Counted from the stretch's first letter, positions 1 to 11,419 are shown. The stretch: DNA of 64,000 nucleotides from Ustulina deusta (GCA_023159155.1 JAJNNX010000004.1:992001-1056000), one strand, 5' to 3'. Numbers and translations: made by a program. Notes: generated by a model from the sequence alone, not told the origin.

Positions 1-1311
1 GGAATCGTCGTTGACTCGATGAACCACTTCGTGATCAGCTGCTCTCTCGATGGCCGAGTCAAGTTTTGGGAATTTCTAACAGGAAACTTAGTCCACGAAA
101 TTAACTGGGCCCCAATGACTTCGATCACTGGCTGCCGCTACCACTCTGCAAGTGACCTCATAGCCTTTTCGTGTGACGACGGATCTATTCGCGTGGTAGA
201 CATAGAAACAAGGCAAACAATTCGTGAATTCTGGGGTTGCCATGGCAAAATCAATGATTTCACATTCTCGAACGACGGACGCTGGATAGTCGCCGCGTCC
301 CAAGACTCCATAATAAGAGTCTGGGATTTACCTACAAGTCATCTTATTGACGCGATCCGGCTCGAAAAACCTTGCACTGCTTTAGCATTCTCAGCCACAG
401 GCGAATATCTTGCTGCTGCATCCGAGGGTGAACTGGGTGTTAATATCTGGAACAACAAGAGCTTTTTCACACACGTGCCAACCAAACAAATATCCGAGAG
501 TGTTGTGGAACAAGTCTCCGGGCCCACGGCCTCAGGGGAAGGTGGTCAAGGGCTACTGGAGGCAGCATTTGAAGACGATGGCGCGGTAGAAGATGAAGAT
601 CAAGTTGCGGCGCCCAGTCTAGACCAGCTCAGTGCTGACATGGTGACTTTAAGCTTGGTTCCAAGGAGCAGGTGGCAAACTCTGTTACATCTCGACCTGA
701 TCAAGAAGAGAAACAAGCCAAAAGAGCCACCGAAAGCTCCCGAAAAGGCACCTTTCTTCCTGCCATCCACAACTGGAGCACCCTCTTTGAATCCGAATGC
801 TCCTGAAGCAAAATCTAACGACAGTCAAAATGAGTCGAGAATTACAAAATTTGATCAAAACAGGATGGAGCAAGCATTCACAGGTAGTTTGCGGACCGGG
901 GCTGCCAGTGGAAACTGTGAGATATTCAGTCCTTGATCTATTTCCTTGCAACATTTATTGACTCTTCGTACAGATGACATATTTATTGAACATTTAAAGA
1001 CTCTTGCTCCGGCTGCTGCAGATCTTGAACTGCGGTCACTTTCGTCCGGCGAAGACGAGGACTCAAACGAGTTACTACAATTTATCCGGGCCCTAACAAG
1101 TCGTCTTAGGGCAAGACGAGACTATGAACTTACCCAGGCATGGATGACTGTCTTCTTGCGGTTACACTTTGATTTAATTATTGAGAGCGATGCCCTCATG
1201 AGCGCACTAGGAGAATGGAAGCAGCATCAAGCCGAGGAATGTGAAAGACTGGACAATCTAGTAGGGTATTGTGGTGGTGTGGTCAGCTTTTTGAGAAGTC
1301 CAAGGACATGA
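1..1311 (+). CDS. UTP21: Utp21/WDR36-like SSU processome WD40 protein, C-terminal part (5' truncated by window)
   Basis: Exons 1..916 and 974..1311. The frame is open from base 1, so the gene starts upstream of the window. The first part holds WD40 repeats (SLDGRVKFWEF, DGSIRVVDIETR, DSIIRVWDLP), followed by an acidic linker and the Utp21-specific C-terminal domain (FIEHLKTLAPAAADLELRSL). Utp21 belongs to the UtpB subcomplex of the U3 snoRNP/SSU processome and acts in the nucleolus in 18S rRNA maturation. A TGA at 934-936 looks like a break. It is removed by a 57-bp intron (917-973, donor GTGAGA, acceptor TACAG) that joins GN to YDIFIEHLK in frame. The stop is at 1309-1311. The family assignment rests on the distinctive C-terminal block and is firm. 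Confidence 0.9.
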
Positions 1312-1433
1312 AGGGAGAACACCATATTCTAGCTATCGAGATAAGTCATGTATTAGTAGAATAGGACACTCTGTACCATGAGCCGATCGACTGTCAAGTT
1401 TTCACGTATTTTCGAAAGCATATCGCCACAACC

Positions 1434-1601
1434 ATGCACATCTCAGACCTAATCACATATCCTCCAAGGGTGCGGCCAGAGATGATCCAGAAAGGGAAGG
1501 AATGGTACTTGCGTGTGTCGGACGTCGATACAAACGTCCCAAGCGTTGATGAATGCATCTCTTGTCACAGCGTCCGCTGCGATCCACTGAGTCAAAATTG
1601 A
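1434..1601 (+). CDS. possible small ORF, 55 aa, unrecognised
   Basis: An ATG with a good context (ACAACCATGC) opens a 55-codon frame ending in TGA at 1599-1601. The translation begins MHISDLITYPPRVRPEMIQK and ends with a short cysteine-bearing tail (CISCHSVRC). The composition looks protein-like rather than random. It could be a complete small gene, the first exon of something decayed, or chance. It lies in the 670-bp gap between UTP21 and the aldolase-type gene, and I see no splice extension I would trust. The rest of the gap (1312-1983) shows no feature beyond a few pyrimidine-rich tracts just before the next gene. Confidence 0.3.
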   Translation: MHISDLITYPPRVRPEMIQKGKEWYLRVSDVDTNVPSVDECISCHSVRCDPLSQN

Positions 1602-1983
1602 TTAATTTCAATTGAATACATCATTTGGCACATCGTTTAAGGAAGGCAACCAGCCATCTAGCCTACCGTTACATTACACTAATGCTAATTCTCAGGGTCA
1701 GATAGATGTCCACTCCCCGTCCCAGTCAAGGACAACTCGACTCACCACACAGTCAGAGAGTAGTGGTGATTAAGCTATCCCACGACCTCAAGCAGGCTTT
1801 GCTTCACAACCCTGCTTTAACTTTAGCGATCGAAACTTGATCAACATAGATCTTGTAGGATGGTACGAGGGACAGTGCCTAGATATTACCCCTCACGGTG
1901 GATTACATGTCAATTACCTACTCCATCTCTTCCACATCATCAATATCCACCTTGCTACCCTACAACCTCGCTGAACCGAGTCG

Positions 1984-2911
1984 ATGGTTTCTGATGTGGG
2001 TGAAAGAAATTATCGTTGTGCTAACATGATCGCCGCAAACCTCAACCAACTGTTCGCCACTTTCATCAATGCCTTGCACATCCTCCACAAGAATGCCGTG
2101 CTCGACGCCTACGGCCACCTCTCTGTGCGGAATCCAAACAACTCATCGACCTTCTTCATGTCTCGTAACTTGGCCCCGGCCCTCGTGTCTTCTCCTAGCG
2201 ACATAGTAGAATACCATGTCTTGGACGCATCGCCCGTCGAGCCCGACGCTCCCAACGGCTTCATCGAACGCTTTATCCATTCCGAGATTTATAAGCGGTT
2301 CTCCGAGATCAACACCGTCGTGCACAGCCACTCGCCGGCCGTGATCCCATACAGCATCAGCGACGTCCCTCTCAAGCCGTCGGTCCACATGGCAGGGTTC
2401 TTGGGTACGTGTTCTTAGGCTCGCCCGTGCTCACCATCTGCCGTAATTACACGGGCTGAACGAGGATCTAGGCGACAACGTCCCCGTCTTCGACATCTCT
2501 CAACACTACCGCGACAACGACACCCAGGATCTCCTCGTCCGCAACATCCGCCTAGGCGCAGCTCTCGCGGCCGAGTTCGAGGCCAAGAGCAGCGAGGCGA
2601 CGAGTCTGCCCGATTACTCCGTCGCGCTGATGCGGAGCCACGGCTTCACGGCGTGCGCCGCCGGCATCGAAGCCGTCGTGTTCCAGGCCGTATACACGCA
2701 GCTCAATGCGCAGGTCCAGACGGAAGCGTTGGCCATCGAGCACGCACGTCCGGGCTCGAAGGGGAAGTCCGAAGACGAACTCGTCTATCTCACGCCGCAG
2801 CAGGCGAGAGACAGCTACGCGGCGAACGCGGGGACTATACAGCGGCCGTGGGATCTCTGGGTGCGGGAAGTCAAGGTATCGCCGTTATATGTCAATGCGT
2901 TAGACTCATGA
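1984..2911 (+). CDS. class II aldolase/adducin N-terminal domain protein
   Basis: Exons 1984..2404 and 2472..2911, 286 aa. The 67-bp intron has donor GTACGT, branch GCTGAAC and acceptor ATCTAG, and splicing restores FLGDNVPVFD. The protein is a single class II aldolase/adducin domain. It keeps the zinc ligands seen in fuculose-phosphate aldolase: His114 and His116 in VVHSHS and His197 in MRSHGF, plus the catalytic-type Glu101 in IHSEIY. Members cleave or epimerise small sugar phosphates or hydroxy acids, but fungal paralogues of this type have no agreed substrate, so none is assigned. An alternative start is the ATG at 2026 (MIAANLNQLF), which trims 14 poorly conserved residues. It stands alone on the plus strand. 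Confidence 0.85.
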
Positions 2912-4331
2912 CCACCATCTCCGGTGTTGGCATCTTAGCGCGGAAGAGGTTAATCGTAAACTGCCGGGCAGAATTGTTTATACGTTTGCTGCCTCTTCAC
3001 TACATGATACCTTTCCCCTACATTGTAGTTTGTTTCATAAGGCACAGGGCGACAGCGAACTTGCGCTTCGTCTTATAACTAGAGCAGCTGATTGGACAAC
3101 TCAAGGCGTTCGCTCTAAGCAATCACCACGGGGCATGACTCTATCTAATCCCATCCCAAACCTGGGACCTGGAGTGTATCGTCGAATTTACCATTTATTA
3201 CTCCATGCTGGCTTTTTAATAGATCGATGATAAGATAGTGACAGTCTATAAGGTTAAATAACTAGATGTGTGACTTTAGCTTATTTTCGGATTTTGCGTT
3301 CATCGTCTATCTTCCGTGCGTGCTCGACTTTCACCCTCTCTTGCGCTCTTTCCGTGTGCTTGTCTGACGGGACAACTCGGGGGACTGTCATTTTCCTCAA
3401 TTGACATCGTCTAGGATGTAACGGTATAACGCTCGTCGGTCATATGTAGTCTGTCTCGTCTATTCTAATTGTAAACTGTTGCACCTCTCCTGACATGTCT
3501 CTAGCGATTTAAATAGAGTCCTGCACACGTCCGTCTTCGATAAATGTGATTGACTGATGGAGTTAGGATGCTCAACCCCTCTCGTAATTGCCATCATAGT
3601 CCATACTGACTAGATCAAGCTGTTGCTGAGCTGCCTGTGAGAAAGCGCCCGGGCGCCCTAGGTTATTCGATTTATTGTGGTGTGAAAGAGACCGCGGAAG
3701 CGGTGTCGTGTAAGACATTGCCTGTTCTTAGTTAGTGCTAAGCTGGGGCATTCGGGAAGTGGGGCAATTGCATCCCACATTCCTGTCCGGCTCGGTAGAT
3801 GAGATGATATGCAGAAGCGCTAACCCCAGAGCAGACTCAGCGTGTTTTCTATCTTCGGTTTTATCTCGTTGGCACGTCCTAACAAGCTTAGAAAATAGCT
3901 TACTCAAGTCGTCAATTTGCTGGAAACCATACCAGATACCGGTGAGCTGCAGTTATTTTACAAGTCACCAATGCGGGACGTAGGAAGAGATCGAACACCC
4001 AACTTTTACCCCTCACCCAACTCCGATATTCTACGCCCCACGTCTCGAGTAGGCCCTAACCTTGGGAGTCGATGGACCAATAAATCTTGAATCTCGGCCA
4101 TCACACTCTGTTATTGTAATCGGTGAGCCCTATAAAGCTTGACAATGCAGCAGGAACTAATTTCCTGCATGTCTCTTCTCATGATCTAATGATTGGTCTT
4201 TGTTTGTTTTGAGCCATATTGGGGTTAGCATCAGTGGTAGGTATGGTTGACCGCCAATTGAGAAGGCTAAGTATTATAAGATTTCGTTGGAAGTAGAAAG
4301 CACTGCGGAGCCAAGCCTCGAAGTTGCAAAA
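2912..4331. other. intergenic region, 1.4 kb
   Basis: No convincing coding, tRNA or rRNA sequence was found. The short open frames here lack codon bias and family features. The 3' part (about 4100-4330) should hold the promoter of the MFS gene, but I see no clear TATA box or known operator. Confidence 0.5.
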
Positions 4332-6603
4332 ATGTCACCGAGCCAGCAGGCAGCTGGAGTCAAGGGGGAAATGTCGCAGAGCTCGGCGAGCTTGAACTCA
4401 AAGGTAGGAGAAAACCAGGCGGCCGTGGGAGTTGCGGTCGACGGGGCTAGCGATGACAAGGAACCCAGTCTGCTGCAGCTCGAGAGAATCACGACTAGCT
4501 TTGGGGCTCGTCCGGAATGCTTCAAGAATACGCTGCAGGAGGTTGCCTTCGTGATGCAGGCGACAGTAGCGACGGCTTCCTCGGCCTTCCTAGCTGGCAC
4601 GGCACTCATTATCACGGTCCCTGTATCGTTGGACTTGAATATGACACAGGGGCAAATTTCATGGATTAGTGCTTCGACTGCGTGCGTGCTTCCCCCTTTC
4701 TCATCCACGCCTCTGGATCCGATACTTGTTCGTTGCAAACAGCTGACACACACGACTTACACAGGTTGGTCGCAGGAGCATTCCAGCTTGGGCTTGGCCA
4801 ACTCGCCGACCTGCTAGGCCGTAAGGCGATGTTTATCACGGGCATGGCAGGCTTTAGCCTCTTCTCGCTCCTCGTAGCATTCGCGCAAAATCCATTCTGG
4901 ATGCTGATCGTATGTGGCGTCCTGGGTATCCCCGCGGCGATGGTTGTGCCGCCCGCGATCGGGATTTGTGAGCAATTTCTTGGAGCTCCTTTATTCCTAT
5001 TCAGCAACTTTCAGAGCATAGAGGTCTCCTTTTCGGGCCAAGTCATGCCCTAGGAGCTTCTTACGTTCCGAAACACTCACAGAATACACTCAACGGCAAT
5101 TACTGACTTCAAGCGTTTTAGTGGGCGCTGCGTATGCGATGCCTTCGAAGCGGAAAAATGTCGCATTTTCGTCCTTCAGTGCCGGAAATCCGTTGGGGTT
5201 CGTGTTCGGCACAATCCTATGTGGCATTGCGACGCATCTCTTCAACTGGCGCGCCGCGTTTATTCTGTTGTCTATTATCTGGGCCGTATTCACCATTTTT
5301 GCGTTCTGGGCTGTGCCCAACGTTGAAACTTTCGAGCGCACCCCGTTGAGACAACGGCTAGGCGCGTTGCGGCAATTTGACTATGTAGGGACAGTCCTTA
5401 CGATTCTTGGGACTGGGATGTTCAGTGCTGGCCTAACGTACGTGTCACCTCTTTGTGTCATTGGCTGTGCTAAACATGTAGTAGACTTGGGCCCCAAGAT
5501 GGCTGGTCGCGAGTTCATGTGATCGTGCTGATCGTTGTCGGCATACTGCTTCGTAAGTAATTGTCGTGGTCATTTCCTTCTAGATTTGGGTACCTGAAGA
5601 ACGACTAGAGCCATCTCCTCTAGGTATCTACACTTCCTAAACACTTATATGGCACGCTCAAAATGGCGATAACTAACGGCGAGTACTGTAGTGGTGGTCT
5701 TTATTTTCTGGGAGCGAGTCTTCCCCACGCCGTTGATGCCTCCACATATCTGGAAAGACCGCAATTTCAGCCTGGTACATTTCCAAGTGAACTATCAATG
5801 CACAGCTGTTAATGGTGCTTAGATTATTATCGTTGTTCTCCTCGGGAACATGAGTTTCCAGGCCACGGGGTTCTGGATCGCATTCTTCATGCAACAAGTC
5901 CAGAAATTGTCAACTTTAAATGTCGCCGTGCGTCTCCTGCCCATGGCGATCGCGGGTCTTGCATGGAACGTACTCGCGGGCCGGATTCTTCATAAGGTTA
6001 ACAATACACTTCTGATGATATTCGGTTCCGTCAGCTATCTTGCGGCGGCTCTGCTATTCTCCTTCATGGAAGCTGATAGTAATTATTGGGCGTTTATCTT
6101 CCCTGCTCTGGTTTTGAATGTTGCGGGTGCAGATCTACAGTTTAATGTCGCTAATGTGAGTTCCTTGTCCTTTATTTTGTCCTTACCTTGAATAGTAAAT
6201 TGACATCTCATAGATGTATGTATTGCAATCACTGCCTAGTCATCAGCAGTCGCTAGCAGGAGGGATTTTCAATGTGGTAATCCGGTTATCGATTACTGTT
6301 GTCCTAGGAATTTCGACAGCAGTGTTCAGCTCCGTCGAGTCAACGCCGGCTGGCATCGCAGATCCGATGCTCAAGTACACCAGGACCTTCCAGACGACGG
6401 TTGCATTGGCTGCAGCTGGAGTCGCCGTTTCTCCCTTCATTAGGTTAGGCACACAAGGGAATGCGCCAAAAACTGAGGTTTGGGAGGAAGATGAAAAGTT
6501 GGGAAATTCAACGGACGTCATGGAAATCGCAGAAGATTCACGTCAACAAATGGGGATCTCTTTGCCTAATAAGGCGGCGATAATAGCCGAGACTGTGCGG
6601 TAG
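4332..6603 (+). CDS. MFS transporter, DHA2 (drug:H+ antiporter-2)/ATR1-like family
   Basis: Seven exons: 4332..4681, 4765..4967, 5122..5437, 5485..5552, 5692..5774, 5823..6155, 6214..6603; 580 aa. Every junction has GT-AG borders and keeps the frame, for example the very short introns 5438-5484 (47 bp) and 5775-5822 (48 bp). The N-terminus (about 80 residues) is hydrophilic. Many hydrophobic spans follow, with major-facilitator motif A after the second span (GQLADLLGRK). Family-typical blocks include WISASTALVAGAFQLGLG, FNWRAAFILLSI and QSLPSHQQSLAGGIFNVV. Relatives are plasma- or vacuolar-membrane exporters of drugs or small metabolites, or ammonium or boron permeases; the substrate cannot be read from sequence. 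The chosen start is the first true ATG in frame. The gene stands alone, with no biosynthetic cluster around it. Confidence 0.88.
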
Positions 6604-7034
6604 ACATTACAAGGCCTACATTGGATGTAAGTAGGTAGGGCAGATAATGATTGCGTGAAAAGGGAGATGCCATGAAGTGCAGGAATCCACCCGGATTCAT
6701 ACATAGTAGAGTAGACGATGGCCGATACTCGGGCGTGCTCTAGTTTGTCGAATTTGGAGCGAAACAACGATTTAAAATTGAAAGATGATTTGAACCGAAG
6801 AAAGCCGTCCGTAAAACCAAAAGTGCGGAATTATTACCGTATCGCATTCGGACTTGCTCATCAAACGCTGTCGACTGCGTAAGCCATTAAAATAGTGCAA
6901 GGCCGAAAATCGGTCTAGAGCAGCGCAATCACCGAGAAACTTGACTGCCGAGAATAGGTAATAAAAGCCGGGGGGTGGCACAAGAAAAGGAAAGACAGTC
7001 CTTGAAAGAATACCATCGCGATTCATCGTTAGCC
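6604..7034. other. intergenic region between MFS and GNAT genes
   Basis: It holds the 3' end of the MFS transcript and the promoter of the acetyltransferase gene. I see no RNA gene or repeat. Confidence 0.5.
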
Positions 7035-8044
7035 ATGACATCAAAGCACGCATGGAAGATCGAGGTAAGTCTTGGACAGTAGCGCCTTGAAACGATAAGG
7101 ACATGCGACCCTATGTTTCGATCGTGATCGTCTCAAGATAATAAATTTCCGAACAGTGCATCCCATGGGACCACTTGAGCCCTGAACACGTACAACGTAT
7201 GTACGACCAGCGAGTGGCCTGCGGATGGCGAGCAGATGAGGTGCCAGAGTGGGTGGAATCTGCGAAGAGGGGAGGAAAGATGTTTTACTGGGCGGTATGT
7301 TAACTTCGAGCCCCCTCGGCACTGGCGCAATGTTAAAAAAAACTGCCGTTAGGTTTTGGCAGAAGATGTTCCGAATCGGAACACGCTGCTAGTACAACAT
7401 ATCGCGGTACATCCCAAGGTTCATAAACCCCCGAGCAGGTTGGAGTACCTCTGCTCAAGTCCCTACAGGAAACAGAGCCTCTTCGAGATACGGCAACAAA
7501 GATACGGCTCGCGCAGCGGCAGCCAACCGGCAGGGACTTCATACCCGTCGGCCATGTGGCGCTTGATATCCATGATTCCGAGGAAGACGGGAAGTTAGGT
7601 CTTCCACCCGGTACAGTTTGGGTACACCAGCTTTTCATCTCAAGTGCGATACAAGGGGGTGGGTACGGTGTTGCAACTATGGCTCAAGTTGAGTCTATAG
7701 CGGCGCAAGAGCCAATAAATGGGAAATGGATGGCATTGGACACTCTAGCTAAAGAGGTGCAGAAGGAGGCGGGCGACGTAACTTCGATCGACGTGGGGAT
7801 GGGAAATATCATACCAGTGGTGAGTTATACGATATGTCATATCCAGAACAATATTAAGTACAGCTGTCAGACGTCGAAGGAAGAATGGTATGCTCGTCAG
7901 GGATACGAGACATACAAACAAGGACCCGGGTATACTTACCAAACTCCAGACAAACGCAGCATCCAGCTACGAGTCTCTTACATGAAGAAGAGAATTAGCG
8001 GGGAGGACGCAATTTCTGTCATTCCAGAGTCAAGCGACAGATAG
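7035..8044 (+). CDS. GNAT-family N-acetyltransferase
   Basis: Proposed exons: 7035..7064, 7157..7294, 7353..7418, 7469..7819, 7871..8044; 252 aa. The start (MTSKHAWKIE) is followed by GTAAGT. The blocks CIPWDHLSPEHVQRMYDQ, GWRADEVPEWVES and GGKMFYWAVLAEDVPNRN lead into the acetyl-CoA fold: VGHVALDIHDS (beta4), TVWVHQLFISSAIQGGGYGV (loop with a variant Q/R-x-x-G-x-G/A) and EEWYARQGYE at the C-terminus. The donor of intron 3 is uncertain: GTTCAT at 7419 or GTACAT at 7407, both in phase. The last intron (7820-7870, GTGAGT) is 51 bp, a multiple of three without stops, so a retained form would add 17 residues. Substrate unknown. Confidence 0.78.
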
Positions 8045-9254
8045 ACAATACTATGTACAGAGAGATGCCAAGTCTTCCGGGAGAGCTGGAGAACACGACG
8101 GACGAATTGGACCGGGAGGAGCGGAATGGAGGGGGGCCAGGCGGGAGCTGGAACCAACAAAGCTACCCTATCTCGAACCCTCTGCGGTCGATGTCGAGAG
8201 GATGTATGGCGGCTTCTCTTCCAGATCAACCTGCACCCCGTCGATATGACATGTTGCCCAACGGTTTCGCAAGCGCGAATGAAACGATCCGGGGAGGGTT
8301 GCAATGCGGGTTGAAGAATAAGATAGACGCGAGGTGGAATGTTAATGGCTCGACGAAGCACGGGGTCGGGAGGCTTATGCAGGACAACTCATCAAACATG
8401 GAGGTGTAAGAGCCAATGAGGCCGAGAACACATGTTGAGGCTATCGCTTGACACGATTCGACGAGCAGGATGAGGTGTTTGGAGGAGGTTGCTTAATCCA
8501 TTCCATGAGCCTATAAGAAATGCAGCAGCCAGCGAGATTAGAGATGCCCTGTGCAGAAAGTGCCCCGTCGTGTGCCCCACTACCTAGGCTCCACCAAAAA
8601 GAGGTGTGGTGGCCCACCGGCTAGCACTACCTACCCAGGTACCAAGGGAGCTAGCTAGGTCCTATAGGTATCTGCTAGGTCCACTACTCTGCCAGTGTCT
8701 GCTGTAGGTACAGCGAACAGCCAACAGGGGATCCTATACTTCCCCAGACAGGCAACGACACAGCCAAACAGGGACCTCTTGACGATGGGAATTTACTGAT
8801 TGGCAACGTGGAGAAGACCTCATGTGCGAGGCTTCCCATCCTCAACAACTGCCCACCATTCGAACATCCCGCCTCCACATCCCACATCCGAACTGATCGG
8901 GCCCCGGACACACCTTGTCCTTCCAGATCTTTCCACACTCCCGGTCGCTCATTTTGCGACCCAACCTCGTCGTCGAATTGGGCAGGATGGAACATGGTAC
9001 ATAACCACTGGTCCCGAACCTCTCTCGTCCACCCAATTCGAATCGACCACCTACGAGTCCCACGACTCCCAATCGCAGATCTACACACATAATCATGGTA
9101 CTTATCGTGGACGTACACGTACCCCTATCAACAACCTCATGAACGCGTAGTCTAGACCCTGCCCACCCCAAGTAAGCAAGACAGAGTCGTGTCGTGTTGA
9201 CATCTTATCTGCCCGCGCCACTGCCGTCGTCGAACCCCGTCCCGTCGTGTCCCT
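8045..9254. other. intergenic/5' leader region upstream of the Ecm11-domain gene
   Basis: Open frames exist on both strands but none has family features. The plus-strand frame 8800-9150 has no ATG and a Ser/Thr/Pro-rich C-terminal half (TTGPEPLSSTQFESTTYESH), so it could be an exon of an unrecognised small gene or 5' leader sequence. Near 8630-8690 there is a cluster of CTAGGT/ACCTAC words. Confidence 0.35.
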
Positions 9255-11021
9255 ATGCCGCCAGCCACCGCCTCCTTCTTCAAGCAGTCCAGGACAAAGA
9301 TGCAGGCCTGGGTGACTAACAATCCGGGGCTTGGCCATAGCCAGCCCGGCGTCGCCACTTCTGCTCCTGCGACCACCTACGATCCTTCTCCCCCGGACCA
9401 GCTCCAGACGCCACCGCATTCTCAATCTCAATCTCAATCTCAGGCTCAGTCTCAGGCTCAGTCTCAGGCTCAGTCTCAGGCGCAGACACAGCCAGAGGCT
9501 CAGGCACAGACGCGCCACGTAAACATACCCCAACCGAAAACTTCAACGACACAGCAGGCCTCACCAGGCCGTTCCCGTTCTCCCATAATCCATGCGAATT
9601 CTCAGCGCGCAGCGACCGTCACGGCCGCGCGAATCCCCATGCCCTCTCGTTCTACCCATGCTCATACCCGAGATGGGTCTGTGAACCTTTCACGCAGCAA
9701 AACGATCTCTTCCGAACCCTTGCAGCAATCTAAGAGACCGGCGCCCTTCTGGGAGGGGTCGACAATAGAAGGCTCCGCGTTTAGTGACAATGCCAGTAAC
9801 ATTGATTCTAGCGCGTCGTTCGCCTATCGTCAATTCCCAGCCCAGGGGCATCCTGCTTTAGGTTTCCAGCAACATGACAGTACACGTCATCCTCTCCTAA
9901 GACAGCTCGACCGGGCAGATCAACCACCTCCCTTCATCGTTGGCGCTGATGGCTTGATTAATGTGATGGGAAACGGAAACGGAAACGGAAACGGAAACGG
10001 CCTCACCAGAAGTGCTTCAACCCCCGATGCCAGAAGTCAGCGTGGTGGCTTTAAGGAAATCATCCTTGACAATGGACGTGACCCATATGCCGATGACAGC
10101 TCATACAATACATCTCCAGAAAAGACACCATCAGGCAAAAGACTGCAACATCCAAAATTTTTGCCACTTAGGCCAACTAGGCGCGAGTCATATCCTGAGC
10201 GTGTTAGCTACCCAGACGTTGATCCTGCCGCGATGCCACAGCCTCTAAAGCCTCAAGCCTACCTAAACCCCAACAACCAGAAAGAGCCCGCCCAAGTAGC
10301 GCAAGCACAGCCAGAGCGCTTACCTAGACTGCAAGTACCGGAACACCAGCCACATCGGTCAACTATTTTTGCTGACACCGACACGCCCATGGCTAGTCAC
10401 CCAGACGAATCGGAAAATGCAAGCGTAGAGCGAGAACCGACGCCTATGCCTGTCGTCAAACCTATTTCGAAGGCGAAGACTCAAGTGAGCCGACAGCTCT
10501 TCACTCGATCCAGTAAAAGCAAAGCTGGTCTGCGCGAGAGCGCCATGCCTCGATCTTCACCTGAAAAACGCCCGTCAGCTACAAAGAAACGTTCGTATGA
10601 ATTAGATTACGATGATGGGGCATTAGCGGCTATGGATTACGAGACTTTGAAACTAGAGAATTTTGATTTTGATCCCGCCCAAGCTGAAGCACGATCAGTC
10701 TTTGAGCCGCCTCGAGGCACTTTGCCAGAAAAATTAGAGCACTTCTTAGCCAAGGACGAAGCAAACCAGGCAAACTTCTTCACAAAAATGTCCGTCAATG
10801 ACTGGGAAGAGTCAGGTGACTGGTTCCTCGAGAGATTCGGAGACCTTATGGTTCGATTCAAAGAGGCGCGGAAGGAAAAACGAGATATTGTGAATGCGTT
10901 CGAGAACGAGATCGCAGAGCGAGAGGAAGCTGTACGAAACAAGATCTTTGGCATTGGACAGACCTTAGCCGACTTGAAGAGTGAGGGCGAAGGTATGATG
11001 TTAGGCAAGGAGTTCGACTGA
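9255..11021 (+). CDS. Ecm11-domain protein (extracellular mutant protein 11 C-terminal domain)
   Basis: One uninterrupted exon, 588 aa. About the first 450 residues are disordered: an SQSQ/AQSQAQ tract (residues about 55-80), a GNGNGN tract near 238 and many SP/TP sites. The C-terminal 135 residues carry the Ecm11 signature: SYELDYDDGALAAMDYETLK, FDFDP, LPEKLEHFL, NDWEESGDWFLERFGDLM and a basic/acidic coiled coil ending in GEGMMLGKEFD. In budding yeast, Ecm11 with Gmc2 forms the central element of the meiotic synaptonemal complex. The fungal-wide family is broader, and a nuclear or chromosomal role here is inferred only. The start codon is the first ATG of a long open frame. The codons of the SQ tract and the GGAAAC units of the GN tract are imperfect minisatellites, so length variation between strains is likely. 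Confidence 0.85.
   Translation: MPPATASFFKQSRTKMQAWVTNNPGLGHSQPGVATSAPATTYDPSPPDQLQTPPHSQSQSQSQAQSQAQSQAQSQAQTQPEAQAQTRHVNIPQPKTSTTQQASPGRSRSPIIHANSQRAATVTAARIPMPSRSTHAHTRDGSVNLSRSKTISSEPLQQSKRPAPFWEGSTIEGSAFSDNASNIDSSASFAYRQFPAQGHPALGFQQHDSTRHPLLRQLDRADQPPPFIVGADGLINVMGNGNGNGNGNGLTRSASTPDARSQRGGFKEIILDNGRDPYADDSSYNTSPEKTPSGKRLQHPKFLPLRPTRRESYPERVSYPDVDPAAMPQPLKPQAYLNPNNQKEPAQVAQAQPERLPRLQVPEHQPHRSTIFADTDTPMASHPDESENASVEREPTPMPVVKPISKAKTQVSRQLFTRSSKSKAGLRESAMPRSSPEKRPSATKKRSYELDYDDGALAAMDYETLKLENFDFDPAQAEARSVFEPPRGTLPEKLEHFLAKDEANQANFFTKMSVNDWEESGDWFLERFGDLMVRFKEARKEKRDIVNAFENEIAEREEAVRNKIFGIGQTLADLKSEGEGMMLGKEFD
9417..9500 (+). repeat. coding minisatellite (TCTCAATCTCA/TCTCAGGCTCAG units)
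   Basis: Imperfect 6- and 12-base units encode the alternating SQ and AQ dipeptides of the Ecm11-domain protein. The antisense strand reads as a spurious RLRLSLRL frame. Confidence 0.8.
9967..10000 (+). repeat. GGAAAC hexanucleotide repeat in the Ecm11-domain gene
   Basis: Tandem ggaaac units encode Gly-Asn repeats (GNGNGNGNGN). The unit length is a multiple of three, so changes in copy number keep the frame. Confidence 0.8.
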
Positions 11022-11419
11022 TTTACAACCAATAGAGGACGGATCTAGCATGCACAGATTCGTTGAACAAGGATATTGCTCATCTATATAGGAGCGAATG
11101 TCAGAGGTACTGTGAAAAACGTGGTAAATCACGTGGTAACTTTGACTAGGGTTGTATGGCATTATTACGACTTACGACTGCATGAGCTGGAGTTTTCGGA
11201 GTTTGCTTCTACGTTGGCTTTGCATGATAGCTTATTGCTGTAGCAAAGCTTGTTACGAGCGCCAGGTAGCAGTCGTACGGAGATTGGCTGGTCGGTTTGG
11301 CTTCCAGTAATCTGGACCAGAGTTATAAGATACTCTAGTTATCCTTACTAGCAACTGAGGGAAATGAAAAGAAAACAAATGAATGTTTTGAGCCAGAAAA
11401 GGAGGGGGGCTATTCAGAA
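11022..11419. other. convergent intergenic region
   Basis: This is the space between two converging genes (Ecm11-domain plus, Tda10-like minus), presumably the two 3' UTRs. No hairpin or RNA gene was recognised. Confidence 0.5.

Noticed and set aside
934..936. In-frame TGA splitting UTP21 into two ORFs, suggesting a pseudogene
   Set aside because: A 57-bp GT-AG intron (917-973) removes it and restores the conserved GNYDIFIEHLK sequence.
5438..5522. Apparent frameshift in the MFS gene near LGPKMAGREFM
   Set aside because: A 47-bp intron (5438-5484) ending at TAGTAG sets the correct frame LGPQDGWSRVHV.
4332..8044. Secondary-metabolite cluster around the MFS exporter and GNAT gene
   Set aside because: No core synthase, P450 or pathway regulator lies nearby; the flanking genes are housekeeping.
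8684..9171. Minus-strand ORFs upstream of the Ecm11-domain gene
   Set aside because: No ATG-supported start, no domain, and they overlap other open frames on both strands; random openness of GC-richer sequence.
9102..9533. Minus-strand ORF with RLRLSLRL repeats
   Set aside because: It is the mirror of the SQ/AQ coding minisatellite of the Ecm11-domain gene; it has no independent features.
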